Shown: piece by piece, positions 8,284 to 16,006 of the stretch
Layout of the letters: each line of letters opens with the position of its first letter
Numbering within the stretch: position 1 is the stretch's first letter
Assembly (NCBI GenBank): GCA_023433405.1
Contig: JAEZCT010000041.1
Coordinates: forward strand, 31,000-94,999
Direction: 5' to 3'
Source: Bacillota bacterium
GTDB taxonomy: Bacteria; Bacillota; Clostridia; Oscillospirales; Ruminococcaceae
Length of the DNA: 64,000 bases
Made by a program: the position numbers and the translations under genes
The notes under the pieces: model-generated
The model's input: only the letters and a program-made list of their open reading frames with translations
Told to the model about the DNA's origin: nothing
The model's database searches: none

Positions 8284-8395
8284 TAACGGGCTTTCACGAC
8301 AGGACAGAATAGATGTTTTGCCTTTTTGGGGCTTGGTGAGAGTACAGGATAGATGTTTTTAAGAGCTTTTAGGTGTGCGTGGGAACAGGGCGAAT
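8268..8395 (+). repeat. Three-iteron unit B
   Basis: Iterons at 8268, 8298 and 8338, the same 30 and 40 base steps as units A and C, then GTGCGTGGGAACA. The first iteron overlaps the stop codon of the CPBP gene. The unit ends about 135 bases before the next gene. Confidence 0.8.
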
Positions 8396-8530
8396 GTGAA
8401 GTCTGTAATCCTCCTTTTTATTGGAAATGACAGCCAAAATCCCGATGATTTTGTGGTTTTGACTACTTATCATTCGTGCCCGAATTACCATATATTACTT
8501 TAGCGAAACATGTTTGGAGGGAGTGACTCT

Positions 8531-9115
8531 ATGGAATTGTCCAACAATATTTACTATATCACCATTGATAAAGTTGATTATCCCTTGCGTTCACAGGAGT
8601 CACATACCTATAACTATGTTTACAATCCCAGTGATTACAAAGAGGCTAATTTCCATTCAGCCCTTATTATCAACATTGAAACGGCGTGTAATAAATCTTG
8701 TATTGAATTAATTGGCTCCTTTTATTCAAGCCCTGATAGATGTGCTGAATTAGAAGACTCAAAGCTTGTCGTCTTGATGGACGACGTAATCGTGGAATTT
8801 GACCTTGAAACACTATCGGTTTTGAAACATAAAACGATAGGTGATGAAACATATTTTTCTCTCCACCCTATCACCGATGGCTATCTTATTCATGGAGAAT
8901 TATCAATCTTACGGCTTGATAGGAATTTTGAGCAGGTGTGGAACTTTTACGGCTCAGATATATGGGTAGTTCAAGACGGCGCACGAGAGTCATTCCAGAT
9001 TGTTGATGACCAAATATTATTGGAAGATTGGAACGGTATCAAATATATTCTCAATATGGATGGCAAGCTTGTGGCTGAAGGCAACCCGCTACCCCAAACG
9101 CCCTTGGAGAATTAA
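8531..9115 (+). CDS. Hypothetical protein
   Basis: About 194 residues, acidic, no signal peptide or membrane segment. The ATG at 8531 is chosen because GGAGGG lies 9 bases upstream; an in-frame ATG at 8510 has no ribosome site. The sequence looks beta-rich, with repeated hydrophobic strands (LVVLMDDVIVEFDLETLSVL) and short turns, suggesting a small propeller-like or WD-like fold, but I do not recognise the family. The next gene begins 2 bases after the stop, so they are co-transcribed. It is part of the cargo between repeat unit B and the second recombinase. Confidence 0.7.
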   Translation: MELSNNIYYITIDKVDYPLRSQESHTYNYVYNPSDYKEANFHSALIINIETACNKSCIELIGSFYSSPDRCAELEDSKLVVLMDDVIVEFDLETLSVLKHKTIGDETYFSLHPITDGYLIHGELSILRLDRNFEQVWNFYGSDIWVVQDGARESFQIVDDQILLEDWNGIKYILNMDGKLVAEGNPLPQTPLEN

Positions 9116-9117
9116 AT

Positions 9118-9414
9118 ATGAACTATCATTATAAAATAAGTATTGTGGATGAAAAAGAAAAGTGGATTTTTATCAGCCATGATAATTGGGATGAAATCGA
9201 TGCTTTTGTAAATTTGGTAAAAGAACTTCAAAAAGATTGCAATGGCAAAATAACAGAAGTCGGGGACGCGCAATATAAGATTGAAGGCTCCCTTTTCGAT
9301 CTAATTTATCAATGGGACTCTTGTTTTGGCAGTGTAGTAATTTATAATAGAAATGAACAGAAAGAGCCTGTCATAGAATTCCTTCAAGCCTATTTTGACA
9401 AGCTCAATGTTTAA
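9118..9414 (+). CDS. Hypothetical small acidic protein
   Basis: A 98-residue soluble acidic protein (MNYHYKISIVDEKEKWIFIS at its start) that begins 2 bases after the upstream gene. Size, acidity and pairing recall immunity or antitoxin-type proteins, but no family is recognised and no partner toxin is evident. It belongs to the same cargo segment as its neighbour. Confidence 0.65.
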   Translation: MNYHYKISIVDEKEKWIFISHDNWDEIDAFVNLVKELQKDCNGKITEVGDAQYKIEGSLFDLIYQWDSCFGSVVIYNRNEQKEPVIEFLQAYFDKLNV

Positions 9415-9478
9415 GGGCGAACAGTTCTGAAAGTTGCAGTAACTCCGTGTTTAATATTCCTTTGCGGGAGGTGAAGTT

Positions 9479-10456
9479 ATGTCAGATGAAACTCCGAAAT
9501 TAAAAGTGACGATGATACCGGCTGCTCGCCAGTCGCTGAAAAAGGTCGCCATTTACTGCCGTGTCAGCACAACGCACGAATCGCAGGATGAGAGTCTTGA
9601 TATCCAGATAAAAACGCTGAAGCAATATGTGGCCTGTAATCCAAAGTGGACGCTGTGTGAAGTTTATACGGACAAGGATTCCGGCGGCAACACAGCGCGT
9701 TACGGATTTCAGAAAATGATTTTCGACTGCTATGAAAATCGGATCGACATTGTTGTGGTGAAAACCATCAGCCGCTTTGCCAGAAATACAGTTGATTTAC
9801 TTGAAACTGTAAGCCGGCTTAAGAGCCTTGGGGTTGAAATCATCTTTCATCAGGAGAACCTCCGAACCAGTGAAACAGATAATGATATATTGATCTCGGC
9901 CTTAAGTGCCATGGCCCAGGCCGAGAGCGAGTCCACAGGGGAAGCAATCAAATGGGGATTAAAGCGTGGGTTCCTCTCCGGGAATTCAAAGCTGTATTCC
10001 CGCAAGTGTTTTGGCTATCAGCAGGACGAAAACGGCAACCTTATCATTAATGAGGAAGCAGCAAAAGTAGTCCAGTTGATTTATGACTTATATTTAAATG
10101 GCAGCAGTATTGTTTCGATTATCCGGGAGCTTGAAAGCCAGGACATTAAGTCACCACAGGGTAAGGACATCTGGTCAAAGCGTTCAATCCAAACTATATT
10201 AACCAACGAAAAATATGCAGGTCATGTATTGGTTGGCAAGACCTACTCCGGTGATTTCCCCAATAATAAGCAGAGGCGAAATCGTGGCGAGCAGGAGCAG
10301 TTCTTGATGAAGAATGCTCATGAGCCGATTATCAAAGAGGAAATGTACGACCGGGTTCAAGCTGAGATGCAGCGCAGGAGCAATACTGAAGTTATCAACG
10401 GCAAAACCAAACGGAAAGATACGCATTACAGTTCAAAGCAGGAGAAACAGGAGTAG
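9479..10456 (+). CDS. Short serine recombinase, second copy
   Basis: A 325-residue paralogue of the recombinase at 4750, alike along its whole length. Catalytic Ser30 lies in YCRVSTTHES, followed by KTISRFARNTVDLLETVSRL and the recombinase domain ending NEKYAGHVLVGKTY and HEPIIKEEMYDRVQ. Like the first, it lacks the zinc ribbon and coiled coil and ends in a short basic tail (THYSSKQEKQE). GGAGGTGA lies 6 bases before the ATG. It stops about 180 bases before attachment copy 3, the usual position of an integrase near its element end. Confidence 0.9.
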   Translation: MSDETPKLKVTMIPAARQSLKKVAIYCRVSTTHESQDESLDIQIKTLKQYVACNPKWTLCEVYTDKDSGGNTARYGFQKMIFDCYENRIDIVVVKTISRFARNTVDLLETVSRLKSLGVEIIFHQENLRTSETDNDILISALSAMAQAESESTGEAIKWGLKRGFLSGNSKLYSRKCFGYQQDENGNLIINEEAAKVVQLIYDLYLNGSSIVSIIRELESQDIKSPQGKDIWSKRSIQTILTNEKYAGHVLVGKTYSGDFPNNKQRRNRGEQEQFLMKNAHEPIIKEEMYDRVQAEMQRRSNTEVINGKTKRKDTHYSSKQEKQE

Positions 10457-10639
10457 TTATGTTGGTTGCTGTTGATGACATCAAAATGAACCTCTCATCC
10501 TTATGAGCGGAATCACTGTTATAAGCAGCATAAAATCAGTGAATACTAACATCTATTTGCGGCGATATGGCGTTTGTATTTGTATAATATGCATATATTT
10601 TGACATCCATTCTGTCCTGTAAATTTAGCCTCCCTATCA

Positions 10640-10680
10640 CACGTTGAGACGGTAGTATTGATGTCACGGGTAAAAGACTG
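10640..10680 (+). other. Putative attachment sequence, copy 3 (rlmD 3'-end fragment)
   Basis: Begins CACGTTGAGACGGTAGTATT and in frame encodes HVETVVLMSRVKD then a stop, another RlmD C-terminal end without its gene. It follows the second short recombinase by about 180 bases and precedes repeat unit C by 120 bases. Confidence 0.7.
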
Positions 10681-10800
10681 AATGTACAAAAAGCCCAGCA
10701 AATAAGCCATTTCTGTGATTTTGAGGTTTTCAAACTGCACACTCAAAATGTGATTTCGCTTGTACGAGGAAATCAGTCTATCAGATCGGATTCTGTTCAC

Positions 10801-10925
10801 GAGAGAACAGGATTGATAACGGGCTTTCACGAGAGGACAGAATAGATGTTTTGTCATTTTGGGGCTTGGTGAGAGAACAGGATAGATGTTTATTTGATTT
10901 TAGCGTGTACATGAGAACAAATCAA
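10801..10925 (+). repeat. Three-iteron unit C
   Basis: Iterons at 10801, 10831 and 10871, again at steps of 30 and 40 bases, followed by ATGAGAACAAATC. It is nearly identical to units A and B across the first 95 bases and diverges afterwards. It sits about 70 bases upstream of the nuclease-like gene. Confidence 0.8.
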
Positions 10926-10991
10926 AAGTTCATGTTTTTAGGCACATCATTATAAATTTCAGCATCGCAAAATCTGAAGGCGGGTGATTAT

Positions 10992-12173
10992 TTGTTATCA
11001 TTGGATTTGTTTGACTATACTTCATTAACAGATCTTGAGCGAAGTGTAACTAAGTACGTCAATAAGAATGTAGAATGCATAGTCAGAGTTTTACTGGATT
11101 TCCTAGAAGATAACAATGATTTTACGCCCGAGGATTTCTTGCCTTACAACAACTTGAGAATAGATAATGCTGTATGGAATGAGATGGTTTATGATCTGTA
11201 CGATATTATCCGTTCTGACGTAATTAGGGAGTATGTAAAACCAAAGTATGAATTTCTGCTTTATGTTATACTTCAATGGTGGGATGACTGTACTGACGAT
11301 CCCGACGATCTACTTGTAAATAAAATAGATGATAATTTGGCTGCAAAAATTAATGAGACGTATACTTCAGAAGATGGCGGAAATTATGTTCTAAATGCAA
11401 TTACTGATTTTGAAGAGTATTATTACATTCTTTTTGAGGATCATGACTTTTTACCCGATAGCTTAGAAAGAATGATAATAATATATTTAAGAAATCCAGA
11501 ACGGTTTAAAATGCTATTTCCAGATGTTGACCTGAATGATTATCAGGACCTCATGCCTAAAGATTTACGAGAACAATTTGAAGAATTGAATCGAAATCCG
11601 AGCGAACCCATAAAACTCACAAATAAGGAAGTGTGTGAAGCCACTCTTTTACAAGATTTGGTTTTCTGTTGTGAAAAATTACAAGCAAATTTTACATATA
11701 AAGATTCACCTGAGAACCATCGAAATGACTATATTCGTGATTTGCTTGATACTATGGGATATTTGGGTAATAGAGACCAAACTAGGCTAGGGACATCAAG
11801 TGGAGGTAAGGACGCAGGAGAAGTTGACATTTTAGTCAGAAAAGATAACCGCCCCTTTTCAATAATAGAAGCCTTAAATTTGTCAAGTGTTAATGAGGCA
11901 TACATATCTTTACACATCGACAAGATATATCGGTATGATGCATTAGGCTATAAATGCAATTTTATTGTCTCATATGTAAAAGCGACAGATTTTCTAACGT
12001 TTTGGGATAAGTATGTACTTTTTGTTCAATCATATAGCTATCCGTTCGAATTGGTAAATTTTGAAATACCGAAATACAACCAATATTCCGAACTAAAGAT
12101 GGCAATAACCGAATTAATGCGCAACAAAGTGGTTACAAAACTTTATCACATAGTTGTACACATTCCGAGTTAA
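10992..12173 (+). CDS. Hypothetical protein with a nuclease-like C-terminal domain
   Basis: A 393-residue AT-rich gene starting with TTG after an AAGGCGGGTGA ribosome site. The first 230 residues are acidic and helical, unassigned. Around residues 250-330 is a block (NDYIRDLLDTMGYLG, QTRLGTSSGGKDAGEVDIL, FSIIEALNL, HIDKIYRYDALGYKCNFIV) that resembles a PD-(D/E)XK-type nuclease core seen in phage-defence effectors, with the lysine placed before the aspartate (GGKDAGEVD). That family link is from pattern memory, not a search. It stands alone between repeat unit C and a terminator, as element cargo, and may be a defence effector. Confidence 0.6.
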   Translation: MLSLDLFDYTSLTDLERSVTKYVNKNVECIVRVLLDFLEDNNDFTPEDFLPYNNLRIDNAVWNEMVYDLYDIIRSDVIREYVKPKYEFLLYVILQWWDDCTDDPDDLLVNKIDDNLAAKINETYTSEDGGNYVLNAITDFEEYYYILFEDHDFLPDSLERMIIIYLRNPERFKMLFPDVDLNDYQDLMPKDLREQFEELNRNPSEPIKLTNKEVCEATLLQDLVFCCEKLQANFTYKDSPENHRNDYIRDLLDTMGYLGNRDQTRLGTSSGGKDAGEVDILVRKDNRPFSIIEALNLSSVNEAYISLHIDKIYRYDALGYKCNFIVSYVKATDFLTFWDKYVLFVQSYSYPFELVNFEIPKYNQYSELKMAITELMRNKVVTKLYHIVVHIPS

Positions 12174-12198
12174 TGGCCACCTGTATGTACAACAATAT

Positions 12199-12240
12199 GA
12201 GCAGGGCACCCTACGTCAAATTCCGTAGAGTGCCTTGCTC
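12199..12240. terminator. Bidirectional terminator between convergent genes
   Basis: A 17-bp stem (12199-12215 with 12224-12240, one mismatch/wobble pair each side) followed by CTTTTT. It separates the nuclease-like gene from the convergent recombinase gene that stops at 12251. Confidence 0.85.
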
Positions 12241-12250
12241 CTTTTTATCA

Positions 12251-13822
12251 TTATTCATCCACATCCACCGTCACGCCGGACTTGAATTCAACAGTAAATT
12301 TGTCCTCGTAGATAGTGACCTTTTCAACCAGCCGCCGGACAAGCGGTTCGTCGTATTCCGTCAGGGCGGTGTCCTGTTCCCGCAGGAAGGTGCCCATGTC
12401 GGCGATGCGCTTTTTCTGCTCGTCCCGCCCGGCGCCTTCCAGCTGAAGCTTCTGCTTATCCTCTCGCAGGCGGTAAATTTCCTCGGCGACGTCCTCATAA
12501 TCGGCTCGGGCACCGGTCCGCTTCAAAAGCTCCTCCTGCAATTCGGCCAACCGCTTATCGATGTCGGTAAGCGGCTGGCTTTTTTCGGACTCCAGAACGG
12601 CTTCGATGTTCTTTTGTAGGATGGCGAGGAAGGTGTCCTTGCCACACCATGCTTGATTAATGGCGGCGACCAGCACTTGCTCAATCTGGCTTTCCGGCAC
12701 GGTGCGGGCATCGCAGAACAACCCGGTATTTTCAAGTCGGCTGATACATCGCCAGACGATGGACTTCTTGCCACGGTTGTACCAATGAATCCTGCGGTAA
12801 AACTCTCCGCAGCAGCCGCAAAAAACGATATTTGACAGGCAATGGCTGCTACTGAAGACTCGGTTCTTCCCGTTTGGGCTTTGATGCACCAAACGTCGCC
12901 TCACCAATTCTTCCTGCACTTGCATGAAAATTTCACGCGAAATGATGGCTTCGTGGCTGTTTTCCACGTAATACTGTGGCACAAGACCGTGGTTCTTGAC
13001 CCGCTGTTTGGTGAGAAAATCTACGGTGTAGGTTTTCTGTAAAAGCGCGTCCCCGATGTATTTTTCATTCCGCAGAATTGTGCTGATGTTGCTGGTATGC
13101 CACTTTTCCCGACCCGCGCCGTTCAGAACGCCGTCCGCCTCCAGCCCACGGGCGATCTTCAGCATACTGGCACCTTCAAGGTATTCCCGGTAGATGCGTT
13201 TGACGATCTCGGCTTCCTCCGGTACGACCACTAGGTGCTTGTTTTCGTCCTTGGCGTAGCCGAGAAACCAATTGCAGTTGACCTGGATTTCACCCTGCTG
13301 GTAGCGGTATTGCAAACCCAGCTTTACGTTCTGGCTCAGAGATTGGCTTTCCTGCTGAGCGAGGGAAGCCATAATCGTGAGCATAACCTCGCCCTTGGAA
13401 TCCATGGTATTGATGTTTTCCTTTTCAAAGTAAACGGGAATGCTCTTTTCCTTCAACTGGCGGATGTATTTCAGGCAGTCCAGCGTATTGCGGGCAAACC
13501 GACTGATGGATTTCGTGATAATCATGTCAATGCCGCCCGCCATGCACTCGTCAATCATGCGGTTGAATTCATCGCGCTTTTTGGTATTGGTGCCTGAAAT
13601 ACCGTCGTCTGCGAAAATCCCCGCCAGTTTCCAGTCCGGATGACCGTTGATGTAATTGGTGTAATGCTCAATCTGAGCGTCGTAGCTGGTGGCCTGTTCG
13701 TCGCTGTCTGTGGACACACGGCAGTAGGCCGCAACCCGCAGCTTCGGGTTCTCCTCATCCTTGTTCGCTGAACCGGCATTTTTTCGCGCCGGAAGCACAG
13801 TGATACTCATCTTAGCATCCAT
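12251..13822 (-). CDS. Large serine recombinase (full length)
   Basis: A 523-residue integrase-type recombinase with all expected parts: the resolvase domain with catalytic Ser37 (YCRVSTDSDEQ) and KSISRFARNTLDCL; the recombinase domain ending NEKYIGDALLQKTYT and HEAIISREIFMQVQ; a zinc ribbon (CGCCGEFYRRIHW with later WRCISR and C); and a coiled coil (DIDKRLAELQEELLKR). It cuts and joins DNA at attachment sites through a Ser-DNA link. It overlaps the upstream gene by 11 bases, so the recombinase genes on this strand form one unit. It probably belonged to a larger integrative element than the short recombinases. Confidence 0.95.
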   Translation of the reverse strand: MDAKMSITVLPARKNAGSANKDEENPKLRVAAYCRVSTDSDEQATSYDAQIEHYTNYINGHPDWKLAGIFADDGISGTNTKKRDEFNRMIDECMAGGIDMIITKSISRFARNTLDCLKYIRQLKEKSIPVYFEKENINTMDSKGEVMLTIMASLAQQESQSLSQNVKLGLQYRYQQGEIQVNCNWFLGYAKDENKHLVVVPEEAEIVKRIYREYLEGASMLKIARGLEADGVLNGAGREKWHTSNISTILRNEKYIGDALLQKTYTVDFLTKQRVKNHGLVPQYYVENSHEAIISREIFMQVQEELVRRRLVHQSPNGKNRVFSSSHCLSNIVFCGCCGEFYRRIHWYNRGKKSIVWRCISRLENTGLFCDARTVPESQIEQVLVAAINQAWCGKDTFLAILQKNIEAVLESEKSQPLTDIDKRLAELQEELLKRTGARADYEDVAEEIYRLREDKQKLQLEGAGRDEQKKRIADMGTFLREQDTALTEYDEPLVRRLVEKVTIYEDKFTVEFKSGVTVDVDE

Positions 13823-14240
13823 CTTCCAACACCTCCGTTTCTATTAGGCTGTAGGCGTATTCCGCCTGCATAAATGGGTCGTCAAACTTCTCCGTCCCTT
13901 CGCACAGGCGAAAGGCGGTAGGAATGACGGCCTCTTTTCCTTCTTTCGGCTCCCAGACACGTCCGAGCTTCTCAGCCCGTCGGACGCGCTCCGCTTCGGT
14001 AGCCATAAAGGTGTCCGGGTCGATAATTGCCGGGTAATAAGCATCACCCAGGTAACGGGCATTCAGAAGTATTCTGGTGATTCCGGCATGAAATGCTTTG
14101 ATGCCAGCCTTATTGGCGGCGGTTTCCAACGAATCGCCGGAAAGATAGGAGCGGAAGAGCGTCCTTACCTGCTCGGCAGCTTTTTCATCCAGTACGGCCT
14201 GCCCGTTTTCAATACGGTAACCGTAGGGTATGTGATCCAT
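13812..14240 (-). CDS. Recombinase-associated small protein (recombinase domain only)
   Basis: A 142-residue protein lacking a resolvase catalytic domain. IPYGYRIENGQAVLDEKAAE and the helical segment ending ITRILLNARYLGDAYYPAII match the DNA-binding recombinase domain of serine integrases. Such catalytic-domain-free proteins are commonly found between two large serine recombinase genes in clostridial elements, and may act as a helper or directionality factor; that role is inferred. It abuts the broken recombinase upstream and overlaps the intact one downstream by 11 bases. Confidence 0.75.
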   Translation of the reverse strand: MDHIPYGYRIENGQAVLDEKAAEQVRTLFRSYLSGDSLETAANKAGIKAFHAGITRILLNARYLGDAYYPAIIDPDTFMATEAERVRRAEKLGRVWEPKEGKEAVIPTAFRLCEGTEKFDDPFMQAEYAYSLIETEVLEDGC

Positions 14241-15105
14241 TCAAATCACCAGCCTTTCTTTTAATGTAATGCCGCACTTGAGTTCAAATCCAATTTCCGT
14301 TCGGGAATACACATGAATCCGCTCCACAAAGCGTGTGAACAGCTCACCATCAAAGCCTTTCAGCATTGCGGCCTTGGTGGCGTATTGCAAAATCGCACTA
14401 ACCTCGCTCAAACTTCGACTATCGCTGTTCATAAAACGGAGGAGCGACTCCTTCTGCCGCTGTATTCGCTCAGCTTCCTGCAGAAGCTCGTTGTTCCCCT
14501 TATTGTAAACGGCTGGCTCTAGGTAGCCTTTAGTGAGAAGCCCCACCAGCACCTTTCGCTGTTCCGTGTTATCCTCGAGTTTTTTATCAAGCTCCCCAAT
14601 GCTTTTCAGGCTGGAGTCGGAGGTTATCCCACGCAGGCTGACGAGCAGGGGCCGGAGTACGGTCTGATGCCCGAAAATAAGCTTATTCATCATTGTGACA
14701 AACGCAACCTCTAAAGCGGTGTCCGGGATGTATTTCACCGGGCACTCGGCAATATCCGTGAGGTGCGTGGTGCAACACCACGCAATTCTGTGTTTCCCGC
14801 TGGCATGGATACGGCGCTTAAAGGTGCCGCGCAGTTGCCGCAGATGATTTTTCCCGAGAAGGGGTAGCGGTTCTGGCTCTTGCCCTCACGTTTTTCGATG
14901 CCCTTTTCTTTGGCGCGCTGGGCAATGACAGCTTGCGCGGCTTCAAAATCCTCGCGGCTGAAAATCGGCTCGTGGTGGTTCTGGATAAGGTACTGTTCCT
15001 TTTCACCGTTATTGCGGCGGTGGTTAAAGTGCTCGTCGGTGTAGGTCTTCTGGAACAGTGCATCCCCGATGTATTTCTCCTTATAAGCCATCCCCCGGAT
15101 AATTG
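14241..15105 (-). pseudogene. Large serine recombinase remnant, frameshifted and lacking its N-terminus
   Basis: From about 15105 leftwards the minus strand encodes KEKYIGDALFQKTYTDEHFN, HEPIFSREDFEAAQ and the zinc-ribbon start KIICGNC. The frame then breaks near 14828-14834, where TGCGGCAACTGC is followed by one base too few. In the next frame the protein continues as GTFKRRIHASGKHRIAWCC, then the coiled coil and C-terminus to 14241. A single-base deletion explains it. The catalytic resolvase domain is absent: similarity stops at about 15105, where unrelated plus-strand sequence begins. So the gene is dead twice over, by truncation and by frameshift. Confidence 0.85.
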
Positions 15106-15110
15106 ATAAG

Positions 15111-15371
15111 TTGAATCCCAATCTGCGCTCCATTGAAACCTTCAGCGGGCAAAAACGAATCCGCGAGTTTTATGCCATGTTCCCGGAGGACGCATATTCC
15201 ATTCTGGAGGCCATCGCCGAAATCCATGGTTGCACGGACAAGTTGTCGATCATCAAACCTAATGCAGATGAGGTTCTTGCCGAAGTAACCGCACAAGAAA
15301 TTGACACCGAAAGTACGAGAGGGCATCAAACTTTTCTTTCACAAGATGCAATATTCCGGCTGGTGATTTAA
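15111..15371 (+). pseudogene. Open remnant of an unknown gene at the island edge
   Basis: A reading frame of 86 codons opens right at the recombinase break point with a TTG and no ribosome site, so it is probably the C-terminal piece of a cut gene. The part FSGQKRIREFYAMFPEDAYS and EAIAEIHGCTDKLSIIKPNA has a normal protein-like composition. I do not recognise it. It may be a chance frame; confidence is low. Confidence 0.3.
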
Positions 15372-15457
15372 TCGAGTATGCTTAGCCACGCCATGTTTTC
15401 ACCAAGGACGCGCATGTTTTCCATGCCTTCTTCATCCTTTTGAACCTCTCCGATCAT
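15368..15457 (-). pseudogene. C-terminal remnant resembling a flavodoxin-family reductase
   Basis: Minus-strand codons from 15457 to the TAA at 15368 read KDEEGMENMRVLGENMAW, a pattern I associate with the C-terminal end of clostridial flavodoxin/NADPH-dependent FMN reductase proteins. A stop codon lies two codons upstream, so only a decayed tail remains. The family link is from motif memory. Bases 15458-15806 show nothing else I can assign. Confidence 0.4.
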
Positions 15458-15806
15458 TTGTCATTGGTCCTTTTATTATATGCCAACTTTTTGTACCCGC
15501 TGATGTACCTGTTTTAATATTTCTATGCAGTAAGTCACGTTCCCCAGTGCTGAGATCAGTTAAATTTTATCGTACTGGCATATGCACATCCCCTTTAAAA
15601 ACAGAATATCACAGCAAATCTGTTTATTTAGCAATTACTTGTTACTATATACTGGTCGTACAAGCTTCATCTCAATCCCCCAGTTTAAATAGGTTTGGGC
15701 TGTGTTATTGTCAAAAAGTCAAATTAATATGAGAAGTTAAAGATTGCACAAATTTGTCATAAAATTAATATATAACTATAAAATTCTAAATTTTAAAAAG
15801 GGGCTA

Positions 15807-15835
15807 TTGACTGTTTGTGAAAAGAGTATTATAAT
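15807..15835 (+). promoter_or_regulatory. Strong sigma-A promoter for the multiple-sugar ABC operon
   Basis: TTGACT at 15807-15812 and TATAAT at 15830-15835 with a 17-bp spacer. The transcript would have a long leader of about 160 bases before 16007. It contains CAGGTTT (about 15885) and AAACCTG (about 15953), able to pair over long range; no known riboswitch was recognised. Confidence 0.75.
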
Positions 15836-16006
15836 TGCACATGTAAATGGAAAATATTAACAAATATATATAAAAAAGCATATCACAGGTTTCGCTTATA
15901 GATACTACCCAATAGGTTAACTTGTTCTTGGTTGTAATCTTCTCAGCGCAGCAAACCTGGCTGAGGGTTATGATAAATTAAAAAGAAGTGATTCGGAGTG
16001 AAAAGT

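Larger units (their letters stand above)
4319..15460. mobile_element. Accessory island of tandem integrative elements at the rlmD 3' end
   Basis: Bounded on the left by the rlmD 3' end (4319-4366) and on the right by gene remnants near 15460. It holds two more rlmD 3'-end copies, three 125-bp iteron units, two short serine recombinases, a convergent cluster of one intact and one broken large serine recombinase plus a partial one, the AbiE operon and several unknown genes. Base composition varies sharply inside it; the genes at 7516, 8531, 9118 and 10992 are clearly AT-richer than the flanks. No conjugation genes are present. The exact outer right boundary is uncertain. Confidence 0.75.

Noticed and set aside
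4465..10925. Iteron units as CRISPR arrays
   Set aside because: Only three repeats per unit with uneven spacing, the intervening bases are themselves conserved between units, and no cas gene is present.
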